Assembly (NCBI GenBank): GCA_017435255.1
Contig: JAFSFI010000002.1
Location: forward strand, 1-64,000
Direction: 5' to 3'
DNA from: Bacilli bacterium
GTDB taxonomy: Bacteria > Bacillota_I > Bacilli_A > RF39 > UBA660
DNA: 64,000 bases
Positions within the stretch are counted from its first letter, which is position 1; every line of letters starts with the position of its first letter. Of this stretch, positions 44,714 through 53,702 are shown in pieces. The translations under genes were made by a program, and so were the position numbers. The notes below the pieces were generated by a model that saw only the letters and a list, made by a program, of their open reading frames with translations, made no database searches and was not told the DNA's origin.

Positions 44714-45958
44714 ATGGAAGAATCTAAATTTAGTATTTTAGAAAGATACGGAGAAAATTTTACTACAAAGGAATATGTGACTAATCCTGCAATAGGTCGT
44801 GATAAGCAAATCAAAGAATTGTTGTTGATATTATTGACTCCTGAAAAATCTGCAATATTAATTGGTAAACCAGGAATTGGTAAAACTGCAATTGTTGAAG
44901 GGCTTGCTTTTGCTATACAGGAAGGCAGGGTTCCTGATGCGTTAAAGGGATATACTGTCATTAATATTAAGACTGCATCGTTACTAGGAACTATGCCAAA
45001 TGGTGAGAGCAAAGTTCAAGTTATGATAGATGAGTTAAAGGAAAAGGAAAAAATAATATTATTTATAGATGAAATTCACATGTTAATTGGTGCTACAGAT
45101 GAGTCATCACTAGACTTTGCTAATATTTTTAAAGAAGGGCTTGGAAGAGGTAGTATTAAAGTTGTAGGTGCTACAACAACAGAAGAATATGAAAGATATA
45201 TCTTAAGGGATAAAGCTTTTACTAGGCGTTTTCAAAAAGTAGAAGTGCCTGAACCTACTAGGGAAGAGACAATTAATATAATGTTAGGTACACTTCCTAA
45301 GATAGAGAAAATGACAGGCGCAAAATTGAAGTATACTGATTGGATAAAAGAACAAATTATGGGATTTATGGTTGATTTAACTAGTGAATATAAAAGAGTT
45401 TATGAGATAGGATCTAGATATCCTGATATTTCCTTAACGTTGTTAAAACAAGCTTTTTCACACGCTGTGTTTGATAATAGAACAGAAGTTAATATTTTTG
45501 ATGTAGAAGACGCGATATTACATACTAAGAATGTTTATCCTGATGTAATCAAAAAAGATATGCCGACATTTTACAAAATGTTTGATGCAATTATCAAAGA
45601 AGAAAAAGGTGCCACAGATCCTCAAGAAGTTGCACCAACATGGGATACTAGTGTAAAAACTGTAACCCAACCTGTATATGACAATGTAGAGCCAGATTCT
45701 CCAGTGCAAGAGCCTGGAGCAGACTCTGTTCCTGTTGTAGAAAATTTTGAAAGAAATACGTTGATTGCTCCTGATAAGAATGACTTTAGCACAGTTTCTG
45801 CTAATCCTGATAATATACCAGAAATTAATATAGTTGAATCTGCTCCAGTCCAAACAGCACCTGTTGAAGACGGCTTAGAAATCAATACAAAGGTTACTCC
45901 AGAAATTGTATTAGAATCTAATACAGAAGATGATGGAGAAGAGATAGAACTGTTATAA
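44714..45958 (+). CDS. Stand-alone ClpB/ClpC D1-type AAA+ ATPase
   Basis: 414 residues. A single AAA+ module (about 15-260) matches the first ring of ClpA/B/C unfoldases: NPAIGRDKQIKELLLIL, Walker A IGKPGIGKTAIVEGLA, the pore-loop region, Walker B IILFIDEIHMLIGA, sensor GATTTEEYERYI and arginine fingers RDKAFTRRFQ. The Clp N-domain, the ClpB middle coil and the second ring are missing. Residues 300-414 form an acidic, Pro/Val/Glu-rich tail likely to be disordered, ending DGEEIELL. It cannot be a complete ClpB; a partner-specific remodelling factor or adaptor is plausible. GGAGGATATAAT precedes the start; it stands alone with a terminator. Confidence 0.75.
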   Translation: MEESKFSILERYGENFTTKEYVTNPAIGRDKQIKELLLILLTPEKSAILIGKPGIGKTAIVEGLAFAIQEGRVPDALKGYTVINIKTASLLGTMPNGESKVQVMIDELKEKEKIILFIDEIHMLIGATDESSLDFANIFKEGLGRGSIKVVGATTTEEYERYILRDKAFTRRFQKVEVPEPTREETINIMLGTLPKIEKMTGAKLKYTDWIKEQIMGFMVDLTSEYKRVYEIGSRYPDISLTLLKQAFSHAVFDNRTEVNIFDVEDAILHTKNVYPDVIKKDMPTFYKMFDAIIKEEKGATDPQEVAPTWDTSVKTVTQPVYDNVEPDSPVQEPGADSVPVVENFERNTLIAPDKNDFSTVSANPDNIPEINIVESAPVQTAPVEDGLEINTKVTPEIVLESNTEDDGEEIELL

Positions 45959-45982
45959 AAGACTTAAATAAAGTCTTTTTTT
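45957..45982 (+). terminator. AAA+ gene terminator
   Basis: AAAAGACTT with AAGTCTTTT across a five-base loop, T run. Confidence 0.8.
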
Positions 45983-45983
45983 A

Positions 45984-46013
45984 TTGCACAGATATTTTGG
46001 ATTATTATATACT
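45984..46013 (+). promoter_or_regulatory. Promoter of glmS
   Basis: TTGCAC (45984-45989), 18-base spacer, TATACT (46008-46013), upstream of the ribozyme. Confidence 0.55.
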
Positions 46014-46050
46014 AATGATAGATATACAAAATTTGAGGGAGGACTTTTTG

Positions 46051-46150
46051 ATATTGAGCGCCAGATCTTTAAGGTTGACGAGGTCGGTAGTGATCGAAAA
46101 TTCGGCGGGTGCTACTGCGGACTAGTGATTCGTTAGGTATAATACAAAAA
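46051..46150 (+). ncRNA. glmS ribozyme (glucosamine-6-phosphate-activated self-cleaving riboswitch)
   Basis: The 5' leader of glmS carries the ribozyme core: AGCGCCAGA with cleavage expected between A46057 and G46058, then TTGACGAGG, GTGATCGAAA-ATTCGGCGGGTGC (catalytic pocket) and a 3' stem ending near GGTATAA. When GlcN6P binds, the RNA cuts its own message and lowers GlmS synthesis. Position immediately before glmS confirms it. The P3-P4 helices are compact compared with Bacillus subtilis. Confidence 0.95.
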
Positions 46151-46214
46151 ATAAAATTAAAATTATAACAAAATTTATACCATCACTATAGTGTTTTTAT
46201 ATTGGAGGAATTTT

Positions 46215-48029
46215 ATGTGTGGAATAGTAGGTTATATCGGTAAAAAGTGTGACCTAAAAAAAGTTTTGATTGATAATTTGAAAACCCTCGAGTACAGGGG
46301 ATATGATTCTGCGGGAGTTGCTATTTATGATGGAAATATTAATATTGTAAAAGCTAAAGGTAAAATTGTTAATTTAGAAAACAGCTTAAAAGACGTTGAT
46401 ATTTGTGATAGTAATTTAGGTATAGCTCATACTAGATGGGCTACTCATGGTGAGGCTAACGACATTAATTCTCATCCTCATAGGGTAGGCAAAGTTACTT
46501 TAGTCCATAATGGTATAATTGAAAATTACAATGATTTAAAAAAGGACTTAATAAGGCAGGGATATATATTTGTGTCAGACACCGATACAGAAGTTTTAGT
46601 TGCTCTTTTAGATAGTATTAAAAAGAAAGAGAAGGACAATATAAAGGCAATTAATTCATTGAGTAAATTATTGATAGGTTCATATGCTTTAGGGATTATT
46701 TTTGATGATGATTGTGAGCATTTGTATGCAGTAAGAAAAGATAGTCCCCTTATCATTGGTGTTTGTAATGATTGTAATTTAATTGCTTCAGATGTTACTG
46801 CTATTATTGATTATACTAAGAAGTATATGTTAATAGATGACTATGAAATAGCAAAATTAGGTAAGGACATAGTGGAAGTTTTTAATAGTGATTTATTGTT
46901 GGTAAATAAGGAGATTTCAGAAGTCACTTGGGATATCAACCAAGCAAAGAAAAACGGATTTAGCCACTTTATGTTAAAGGAAATAAACGAAGAGCCTATA
47001 GTTTTAAAAGAAACTATATCAGAGTATATAAAAGATGTAAATGCATTAATTAAAAAAATGCCAGACTTTTCTAAGTATAATAAAATACACATTGTAGCAT
47101 GTGGTAGTGCGATGCATGCTGGATTGGTTGGTAAAAGTATTATTGAAGAATATGCTGGTATTCCTGTAATAGTTGAATTGGCTAGTGAATATAGATACAA
47201 GAAAAACTTTTATGATAGTAAAACTTTAGTTATATTCATTTCTCAATCAGGTGAAACTGCTGATACTATTGCTGCCCTTAGAAATGTAAATAATGATAAT
47301 ATTGATACATTAGCAATTGTTAATGTGGTAGGTTCTACTATTGCAAGAGAAGCTAAAGAAGTACTATATATTAGAGCTGGGGTAGAAATTGCAGTAGCAA
47401 CTACTAAGGCATATTTATTGCAGGTGGCTATGTTGATATTAGTGGGTTTAAATCTTGCTTATACTAATAAAAAACTTAGTGAAAACGAAGTTAATTTTAT
47501 ATTAAATGAATTTGAAGAAATACCTAGTAAAATTCAAAATATTATTTGTAGGGATAGTGAATGTTTTAATCTTGCAAAAGAAATTTATGAAGCTAAAGAT
47601 GTTTTCTTTTTAGGAAGAGGTATAGATTATTCTATATGTATGGAAGGTAGTTTAAAATTAAAAGAAATATCTTATATCCATAGTGAAGCTTATGCAGCAG
47701 GAGAATTAAAACATGGAACCATTTCTTTAATAGAAAAAGGAACTAATGTGATTGGGGTTATTACAGACGAATCGTTAATGTTAAAAACATTAAGCAACAT
47801 TAAGGAAACTGTAGCAAGAGGAGCTAAAGTGTTGCTTATTACAACAGATAAATTCAATAGTCATTACGATTTTAATTGTCATGAATTTGTCGTTGAGAAA
47901 GTTAATAGTGTATTACAACCTTTATTAATTGTTGTGCCATTACAATTAATTGCATTTGAAGTGGCAAGACTTAGGGGTTGTGATATTGATAAACCTAGAA
48001 ATTTGGCTAAATCAGTAACTGTAGAATAG
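46215..48029 (+). CDS. glmS: Glutamine--fructose-6-phosphate aminotransferase
   Basis: 604 residues from ATG 46215, so that the catalytic Cys directly follows the initiator Met (MCGIVGYIGKK). It makes glucosamine-6-phosphate, the first committed step to UDP-GlcNAc and peptidoglycan. The N-terminal glutaminase domain has EYRGYDSAGVA, AHTRWATHGEAN and HNGIIENY; two SIS domains follow with CGSAMHAGL, SQSGETADT, TTKAYLLQ, LGRGIDYSICMEGSLKLKE and SYIHSEAYAAGELKHG, ending in DKPRNLAKSVTVE. GGAGG precedes the start. Expression is controlled by the ribozyme in its leader. A PHP phosphatase gene follows 8 bases later. Confidence 0.98.
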   Translation: MCGIVGYIGKKCDLKKVLIDNLKTLEYRGYDSAGVAIYDGNINIVKAKGKIVNLENSLKDVDICDSNLGIAHTRWATHGEANDINSHPHRVGKVTLVHNGIIENYNDLKKDLIRQGYIFVSDTDTEVLVALLDSIKKKEKDNIKAINSLSKLLIGSYALGIIFDDDCEHLYAVRKDSPLIIGVCNDCNLIASDVTAIIDYTKKYMLIDDYEIAKLGKDIVEVFNSDLLLVNKEISEVTWDINQAKKNGFSHFMLKEINEEPIVLKETISEYIKDVNALIKKMPDFSKYNKIHIVACGSAMHAGLVGKSIIEEYAGIPVIVELASEYRYKKNFYDSKTLVIFISQSGETADTIAALRNVNNDNIDTLAIVNVVGSTIAREAKEVLYIRAGVEIAVATTKAYLLQVAMLILVGLNLAYTNKKLSENEVNFILNEFEEIPSKIQNIICRDSECFNLAKEIYEAKDVFFLGRGIDYSICMEGSLKLKEISYIHSEAYAAGELKHGTISLIEKGTNVIGVITDESLMLKTLSNIKETVARGAKVLLITTDKFNSHYDFNCHEFVVEKVNSVLQPLLIVVPLQLIAFEVARLRGCDIDKPRNLAKSVTVE

Positions 48030-48037
48030 GAGGAAAT

Positions 48038-48862
48038 ATGAGAGCGGATTTACATGTTCATAGTAGTTATTCGGATGGTAATATGTCAGTAGATGAAATT
48101 AAAGAATATGCCAAAACCAAAGGATTAAGCGTGATAGCTATTACAGATCACGATAATTTAGAAAGTAGATATGATATAGAGCGTTTAAATGATGATATTT
48201 TATTACTAATAGGTGTTGAATTATCTACATACCATAATGGTGAAAATGTTCATATATTAGGTTATTTTAATAACAATAAAATTATTACTGAAGAAGTTGT
48301 TAATTATTTAAATGAGCTTAAAGTAAATCGCGAGCATCGTATTTATGAAATAATTGCTAAATTGAAAGATTTTTATAATATTATTATTGAGTATAAAGAT
48401 ATAGAAAAATTTGCAGATGGAGCTTTGGGAAGAGTACATGTAGCCAAAGCTATATCTGAAAAGTATGGGTGTACAATAGACGAAGCGTTTGATAGATATA
48501 TTGGTAATAGTGCCAAAGCATATGTTCAAACAACTAATTTTGCTACAAAAGATGCAATTGATTTTCTCCATAGGAATAACGGAATTGCTGTTATGGCACA
48601 TCCCGGACATATTAAGAAAAATAATATAGAGGAAATAGTAAAATTAGGGGTAGATGGAATAGAGGTCTATTATCCAGATCATAATAGTGATGATGTTTCT
48701 AAGTATTTAGAAACAGCCAATAAATATAATTTATTAATAACTGGAGGTTCTGACTTCCATGGGATTAATATAAGAGCTGATTTGGGAACTAGTACTATAA
48801 ACGATAGCGATATAATAAATTTATTGGATAAATTATCGATAAAAAAAGGACTATTTATATAG
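48038..48862 (+). CDS. PHP-domain phosphoesterase (TrpH/RNase AM type)
   Basis: 274 residues. The PHP fold uses a three-metal site to hydrolyse phosphoesters; relatives act on 3',5'-nucleoside bisphosphates or trim RNA 5' ends. Motifs: DLHVHSSYSDGNMS at the N-terminus, AITDHDN, GVELSTYHNGENVHILGYF, VMAHPGHI near 190 and GGSDFHGINIR near 245. The start follows TAGGAGGAAAT, 8 bases after glmS, so they should be co-transcribed and both under the ribozyme-bearing message. Substrate not provable from sequence. Confidence 0.85.
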   Translation: MRADLHVHSSYSDGNMSVDEIKEYAKTKGLSVIAITDHDNLESRYDIERLNDDILLLIGVELSTYHNGENVHILGYFNNNKIITEEVVNYLNELKVNREHRIYEIIAKLKDFYNIIIEYKDIEKFADGALGRVHVAKAISEKYGCTIDEAFDRYIGNSAKAYVQTTNFATKDAIDFLHRNNGIAVMAHPGHIKKNNIEEIVKLGVDGIEVYYPDHNSDDVSKYLETANKYNLLITGGSDFHGINIRADLGTSTINDSDIINLLDKLSIKKGLFI

Positions 48863-48868
48863 TCCTTT
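48845..48868. terminator. Bidirectional terminator between PHP gene and dagK-like gene
   Basis: AAAGGACTAT (48845-48854) with ATAGTCCTTT (48859-48868); it lies within the overlapping 3' ends of the two converging genes. Confidence 0.75.
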
Positions 48869-49738
48869 GCTTTTGCACAATTTTTTTATTTGATCATTAG
48901 CTGTATATACAGGAATTTTTTTGTTTGTTATTTCAAATTCCATATCATTTAATAAAAATATTTCACCGTCTAAATTACAATTTAACGGCTTATCAGAATG
49001 AATAGTTATTTTATCACTTGATAATTTATGAACATATTTAGATTCCTCATGAGTTCCTTTTACTAGTTTTAATATTAATCCAGGTATTTTAAATTTACTT
49101 AGTTTGTCTACTAAATAAATGTCGAACATTCCATCATTATAACTAGCGTTGGGCGCTATTTGAAATCCGCCACCATAGAACCTACCATTACATATTGCTA
49201 AAATAGTAATATCTTGATCATATATTCTGTCAGGTAATGTTGCTGTTATGTGAGGAGAGTTAAATCTAAAAAATGTATCCACAATACTTGCGTTATATTG
49301 CATCGATCTAGGAATATGTAGAGCACTCATTCTTTCTTTATTGTGTGCTATATCAGCATCTATTCCTACTGATGCTATATTAATAAAGTAATAATCATTC
49401 ATTTTACATAAGTCAACATATGTTATTTCATCATCATTGTTTATTGTTTTTACAAAATCATTACCAGTACCAGCTGGAATAATTCCTAATACATTATTGC
49501 TATCATGAATTCCGTTAACTACCTCAAATAGTGTTCCATCTCCACCTACACTATAAATCAAATACCTTTCTTTTTTCTTGTTGTATTTCATAGCAATATC
49601 AATTGCTTCTCTAGGTGCATTTGTATAGTGCATTTCGTATTCTTCACCACTATTATCAAGGATACCTTTAATTTCTTTTGCAATTTCTCCAGCTTTACCA
49701 TTCCCTGAAGCTGGATTAACAATAAATACTTTTTTCAT
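48851..49738 (-). CDS. Diacylglycerol/lipid kinase (YegS/DgkB family)
   Basis: 295 residues. These soluble kinases phosphorylate diacylglycerol or related lipids so that phospholipid can be recycled. N-terminal domain: VNPASGNGKAG and the nucleotide-binding SVGGDGTLFEVVNG near 64-77, then PAGTGNDF. C-terminal lipid-binding domain: YFINIASVGIDADIAHN, CNGRFYGGGFQIAPNASYNDG (two adjacent motifs) and NCNLDGEIF. It follows the glucosaminidase gene at 20 bases on the minus strand and overlaps the end of the PHP gene by 12 bases. Confidence 0.9.
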   Translation of the reverse strand: MKKVFIVNPASGNGKAGEIAKEIKGILDNSGEEYEMHYTNAPREAIDIAMKYNKKKERYLIYSVGGDGTLFEVVNGIHDSNNVLGIIPAGTGNDFVKTINNDDEITYVDLCKMNDYYFINIASVGIDADIAHNKERMSALHIPRSMQYNASIVDTFFRFNSPHITATLPDRIYDQDITILAICNGRFYGGGFQIAPNASYNDGMFDIYLVDKLSKFKIPGLILKLVKGTHEESKYVHKLSSDKITIHSDKPLNCNLDGEIFLLNDMEFEITNKKIPVYTANDQIKKLCKSKGLYK

Positions 49739-49758
49739 AACTACCTCTAAACTACAAA

Positions 49759-50379
49759 TTATTTAGCTCTTATTTCATTTATATAATCATTAATGCGTAT
49801 TGGCCAATTAGGGTCTTGTGCATATTTTTTGTGGATACTGTAGACATCAGTTAACCCTTGTTGATAATAGTTGTATGATAAATTTATAAAGAATGATTCA
49901 ATTCCTTCTTCTAGCGAATTAAATTTAGCATAACCGGTATTACCACAAGCAGTATAACCTCTCATACCACCAATATTATTGCAAGCGTTAGCTAAATAAC
50001 TACATTCCCATTTGCAACCTGTTTCGTGTAGTGTTATTGCTAATGCTACATAAGGATCTACTCCATATTGAATAGAATAATTAGCATAAACGCGTCCTTT
50101 TCCTTCAAGAAGACCATACATAGATTTATTTAACTTATTAGTTAATTCTTCCATAGTCATATTGTCATAAACAATTACTTTTTCTGGTGCTTTTTCTTCT
50201 TCCTGTTTTAAAATAATTGGAGATTGTTTATTTCCTATTTCAGTAGTAATTATAGTGGCTTCTGTAACTTGAAACACGTCTTTTGATAATAATATTATAC
50301 TACTAATAATTATAAATTGAAATGCAATAAGCATTATATTTGTAGTCTTTTTGGATCGACTAACTTTTTTGTTTTTCAT
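49759..50379 (-). CDS. Membrane-anchored N-acetylglucosaminidase (cell-wall hydrolase)
   Basis: 206 residues. A basic N-terminus and one helix (about 15-33) anchor a Glu-rich linker and a glucosaminidase domain (about 85-206). The catalytic Glu is in LAITLHETGCKWECS, and CNNIGGMRGYTACGNTGYAKF and SLEEGIESFFINLSYNYY follow as in LytG/AcmA-type domains. Four Cys in the domain suggest disulfides outside the cell. It probably trims peptidoglycan during growth. The leader contains a G+C-rich hairpin (CGCT-TTCG-AGCG, near 50393-50404). The lipid kinase gene follows in the same transcript. Confidence 0.8.
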   Translation of the reverse strand: MKNKKVSRSKKTTNIMLIAFQFIIISSIILLSKDVFQVTEATIITTEIGNKQSPIILKQEEEKAPEKVIVYDNMTMEELTNKLNKSMYGLLEGKGRVYANYSIQYGVDPYVALAITLHETGCKWECSYLANACNNIGGMRGYTACGNTGYAKFNSLEEGIESFFINLSYNYYQQGLTDVYSIHKKYAQDPNWPIRINDYINEIRAK

Positions 50380-50460
50380 TTTTTCACCCTGTCGCTTTCG
50401 AGCGCGACCTTACCAATATATCAAATTTTAGATTATTAGTCAAATTTTGAGTGTAAAGTA

Positions 50461-50490
50461 AAAAAATAGTAGTTTAGTTGCTACTATTTT
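50461..50490 (-). terminator. Terminator of the SDR/PLP operon
   Basis: AAAATAGTAG with CTACTATTTT across an eight-base loop containing the PLP gene's stop; read on the minus strand it ends in a T run. Confidence 0.75.
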
Positions 50491-51730
50491 TTATAAGATT
50501 GTTTATTGCGTTCATTACTCCTAGTTTACCATATTCATAGGTAAGTCCTCCTTGTTGGTAAGCTATATAAGGACTTCTTAATGGTCCATCACAAGAAAGC
50601 TCTATAGATGAACCTTGAGTAAAACTACCAGAAGCCATTATTACTTGGTCTTCATAACCTGGCATATCAGATGGATCTGCAGTTACAAAAGAGTCTATTG
50701 CAGAAGCGTATTGAATACCTCTAGTGTATGCTATTAATTTATCTGGATCATTAAATATAATATTTTGAACAATATCAGCTCTAGCATCATTATATTTTGG
50801 TTCTACTTTGTAACCTAATTTTTCTAACATATAACTAGCAAAAATTGCAGTTTTTAGGGAATTAGCAACAACAGAAGGGGCCATATATAGTCCTTGTAGA
50901 ATTTGTTTATTAATTCCTAGAGTAGGACCTACTTCTCTTCCTTCTCCTGGCACTGTTAATCTTTCTGCTGCTAATTCTACCAAATTTGTTTTTCCGGCTA
51001 TGTATGCTCCATTAGGTGCTATGCCACCACCAAGATTTTTAATTAATGAACCCACTATAATGTCTGCTCCAACTTCACAAGGAGACTTTTCTTCAACAAA
51101 TTCACAATAGCAGTTATCAATCATTATAATTACTTCTTTATCTATTTCTCTAATTACTTGTATTACTTTTTCTACTTTATCTATGGTTATACTTTTTCTA
51201 GTGGAGTAACCTTTAGAACGTTGTATCTCTATTAGTTTTATTTTTTGTGATTTTAATTTTTCTCTTATTGCTTCATAATCAAAGTCGTCTTCTATTAAGT
51301 CGATTTGTTCATATTCAATTCCAAAAGATTTTAAGGAACTTGCATTTTCTCTTATACCAATAACTTCGTCTAGAGTATCATAAGGTTTACCAGTAATACT
51401 TAACATAATATCGTTAGGACGAAGAAATGCGAATAACGCCACTGTTAAGGCATGGGATCCAGAAATAAATTGACTTCTTACTAATGCGTCTTCTGCTCCT
51501 AGAACTTCTGCAAAAACTTTTTCAATGGTATCTCTTCCTATGTCATTATAGCCATAACCAGTAGTAGAATTAAAATGCATTTCAGAAATACGATTATTAT
51601 TAAACGCTTTTAATACTTTTATACTATTTAATTCGCATAATTGATTTATTTTATCAAATTCTTCTTTACAGTTTTTTTCTGCTTCTATACTTAAATCTAT
51701 TATATTTTTATTAAAATCTAAATTGCTCAT
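50474..51730 (-). CDS. PLP-dependent enzyme of the methionine gamma-lyase/'aluminium resistance' (YnbB) family
   Basis: 418 residues. The family resembles cystathionine lyases but has its own motifs: HFNSTTGYGYNDIGRD near the N-terminus, RSQFISGSHALTVALFA (PLP phosphate region), TGKPYDTLDEVIG, IMIDNCYCEFVE, then the PLP Lys in GSLIKNLGGGIAPNGAYIAG, and GPLRSPYIAYQQGGLTYEYGK at the end (split motif). The natural substrate is uncertain despite the names. GGAGTAACT precedes the start. The SDR gene lies 9 bases upstream on the same strand, so the two form an operon. In other Bacillota the gene often sits near glnA or miaA-hfq, which are not here. Confidence 0.88.
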   Translation of the reverse strand: MSNLDFNKNIIDLSIEAEKNCKEEFDKINQLCELNSIKVLKAFNNNRISEMHFNSTTGYGYNDIGRDTIEKVFAEVLGAEDALVRSQFISGSHALTVALFAFLRPNDIMLSITGKPYDTLDEVIGIRENASSLKSFGIEYEQIDLIEDDFDYEAIREKLKSQKIKLIEIQRSKGYSTRKSITIDKVEKVIQVIREIDKEVIIMIDNCYCEFVEEKSPCEVGADIIVGSLIKNLGGGIAPNGAYIAGKTNLVELAAERLTVPGEGREVGPTLGINKQILQGLYMAPSVVANSLKTAIFASYMLEKLGYKVEPKYNDARADIVQNIIFNDPDKLIAYTRGIQYASAIDSFVTADPSDMPGYEDQVIMASGSFTQGSSIELSCDGPLRSPYIAYQQGGLTYEYGKLGVMNAINNLIKNSSN

Positions 51731-51739
51731 AGTTACTCC

Positions 51740-52444
51740 TTATTTATTATCAATTCTTAAAATAGTTCCACTTGGACAAGTGTTGTTGGTTAAACTATAT
51801 ATTTCTTTTGCCACAACTGCCGGTTCTATTAATTCTTTTTGTCCAATTCTTTTTAGTTCTTCTTGTAAATATTCTGGGTTCATGTCCAATACAGAAGGGG
51901 TTTTTACCCAGTTTGGTGCGACTGCATAAACATTAATATTTGGAAATCTTAGTGCAATAGTTTTTGTTAACAAAATAATACCTGCTTTTGATGCGCAATA
52001 ATCCATACTAATAGGGTTGTATGTGTCTATTCCGTCAGTAGATGAAATGTTAATAATCGTTCCACTTTCCATATTTTTTAATGCTTCCTTAGATACTAGA
52101 AAAGTACCAACTAGATTTGTTTCTAATACTTTTAAGAATTCTTCTTTACTTTTATCAAAAATGTCATTATCAATAGCTATTCCAGCATTATTAATAAGTA
52201 CATTTATTTGTCCTAATTCGTTCATAGTTGTAGTAATCATATTTCTGACTTCTTCTTCATTTGAGATATCTGCTTTAATGATTAAACTTTTTCCACCATA
52301 TTTGTGGATATTTTTTTGAAGTTCTATAGCGCCTATTTCATCAGCGTTATAGTTTATAGCAACATTATAACCATTTTTAGCAAATTCCAAAGCAGTGTAG
52401 TACCCAATTCCTTTGCTAGCACCGGTTACTAATACGACTTTCAT
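51740..52444 (-). CDS. Short-chain dehydrogenase/reductase, FabG-like
   Basis: 234 residues. Motifs: TGASKGIGYYTALEF (NADP-binding TGxxxGIG), NYNADE after beta-2, INNAGIA, the catalytic Ser in NISSTDG, YCASKAG (Tyr/Lys) and APNWVKTPS. It is shorter than FabG at the C-terminus and lacks the usual VDGG ending (RIDNK instead), so it is probably not the fatty-acid enzyme. GAGGGGATACT precedes the start, and an extended -10 box (TGTTATAAT on the minus strand, 52479-52471) lies upstream. First gene of the two-gene operon with the PLP enzyme. Confidence 0.85.
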   Translation of the reverse strand: MKVVLVTGASKGIGYYTALEFAKNGYNVAINYNADEIGAIELQKNIHKYGGKSLIIKADISNEEEVRNMITTTMNELGQINVLINNAGIAIDNDIFDKSKEEFLKVLETNLVGTFLVSKEALKNMESGTIINISSTDGIDTYNPISMDYCASKAGIILLTKTIALRFPNINVYAVAPNWVKTPSVLDMNPEYLQEELKRIGQKELIEPAVVAKEIYSLTNNTCPSGTILRIDNK

Positions 52445-52497
52445 AGTATCCCCTCATTTCTAACGAACATATTATAACACTTAATTTGCTAAATAAA

Positions 52498-52520
52498 AAG
52501 ATATTAGTTATATGCTAATA
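52498..52520 (-). terminator. cotJB-cotJC terminator
   Basis: On the minus strand GATATTAG, loop, CTAATATC and TTTTTA, 12 bases past the cotJC stop. Confidence 0.75.
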
Positions 52521-52531
52521 TCCATTTTAAG

Positions 52532-53092
52532 TTATTTTAAACCAATTGATTTATAGTAATCATATAATTCTTTAAATCTATTAAAGTGTACTACTTCTCT
52601 TTGTCTTAACCATAGTAATGGTCCTATAACATCAGGGTCATTGGTCATAGTTATTAAGTTTTCGTATACTGCTCTTGCTTTTTCTTCTGCAGCCATGTCT
52701 TCGGATAGATCTGCAATAGGATCACCAACTGCTGCAAAGTAAGTAACTGTGAAAGGAACTCCGTTGGCATCTGTTGGATATAGGTCTTTACCGTGAGCTG
52801 CATAATGTCCACCTAGTCCTGCAGCTTTTAATTCTTCGATAGTAGCATCTTTTGTTAATTGATAGATCATTGTACATATCATTTCTATGTGTGCTAGCTC
52901 TTCTGTACCAATATCAGTAAGTAACGCTTTTCCTCTTTCATCAGGCATTGTATATCTTTGATTTAAATATCTTAAAGCGGCAGCCATTTCACCATTAGCA
53001 CCACCATATTGTTCTATTAAAAATTTAGCCATTTGTAAGTCTTTTGTTTTTATATTAATAGGATATTGTAATCTTTTTTCATATTTCCACAT
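52532..53092 (-). CDS. cotJC: CotJC-like manganese catalase family protein
   Basis: 186 residues. CotJC is a ferritin-like Mn-catalase-fold protein, in Bacillus an inner spore-coat component. The conserved start MWKYEKRLQYP is followed by QYGGANGEMAAALRYL, GTEELAHIEMICTMIYQL (metal-binding ExxH) and the second helix pair AAEEKARAVYENLI and LRQREVVHFNRFKE, which supply further Glu and His ligands. It may protect against peroxide. Its ATG overlaps the cotJB stop by one base (TAATG), with AGGAGGAAT upstream, so translation is coupled. Confidence 0.93.
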   Translation of the reverse strand: MWKYEKRLQYPINIKTKDLQMAKFLIEQYGGANGEMAAALRYLNQRYTMPDERGKALLTDIGTEELAHIEMICTMIYQLTKDATIEELKAAGLGGHYAAHGKDLYPTDANGVPFTVTYFAAVGDPIADLSEDMAAEEKARAVYENLITMTNDPDVIGPLLWLRQREVVHFNRFKELYDYYKSIGLK

Positions 53093-53580
53093 TATGAATT
53101 CCTCCTATCCCAAGGGAATTTATCGTTGCTCCAAGCAAACGGTGTTTTTGTCATATAAGGGCTAGTTATCTCTAAAGGACCATATTTAGCTTGATAATCA
53201 TTTAATAACTTTTCATATGAATTTCTAAATTCATTAAATTTATTAATCATATTCATGTCGTTTGGAAAATTATCTAAGTAAAGATTAGCTTCATGCATTG
53301 CAAAATGCATTTGTCCTAGATTTATTAATGCTTCTTCTCTAGCATTTCTAGCAGTAAGTTTTGCTGGACTATAATTTTTGAATGGTAAGTATAAATTTTT
53401 AAACATATTACCTTTTATGTAACCTTCATTAGGGTTTGTTAAATTATTATTTAAGTTATTAGTCACCCCATTATTAAATATAGGAAAATTATTTGAATTT
53501 GTATTTCCTTGCAAGAAAATATCATTAAAACCATCATTTGTTGTTCCGTTTAGGAACATTTGATAATCGAAATTATTCAT
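53092..53580 (-). CDS. cotJB: CotJB-like spore-coat family protein with Asn-rich N-terminal extension
   Basis: 162 residues. The C-terminal 85 residues fit CotJB: AREEALINLGQMHFAMHEANLYLDNFPND, broken at residue 90, then YEKLLNDYQAKYGPLEI, PYMTKTPFAWSNDKFPWD. The first 55 residues are Asn-rich and low-complexity. Between them, EGYIKGNMFKNLYLPFKNYSP resembles the short CotJA motif, so the protein may stand for a CotJA-CotJB fusion. No separate cotJA is present. AAGGAGGAAG precedes the start. No other sporulation gene is seen in the window. Confidence 0.8.
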   Translation of the reverse strand: MNNFDYQMFLNGTTNDGFNDIFLQGNTNSNNFPIFNNGVTNNLNNNLTNPNEGYIKGNMFKNLYLPFKNYSPAKLTARNAREEALINLGQMHFAMHEANLYLDNFPNDMNMINKFNEFRNSYEKLLNDYQAKYGPLEITSPYMTKTPFAWSNDKFPWDRRNS

Positions 53581-53702
53581 TACTTCCTCCTTCAGTTTTA
53601 ATTTATGTAATATGGTTTAAGTGGTATGGGAATATGACTATAAAAGTAAAAAAAGGTTTATTTTATTGCTAAAAAATATTACAATATAGAAGGAGGGTAA
53701 TT

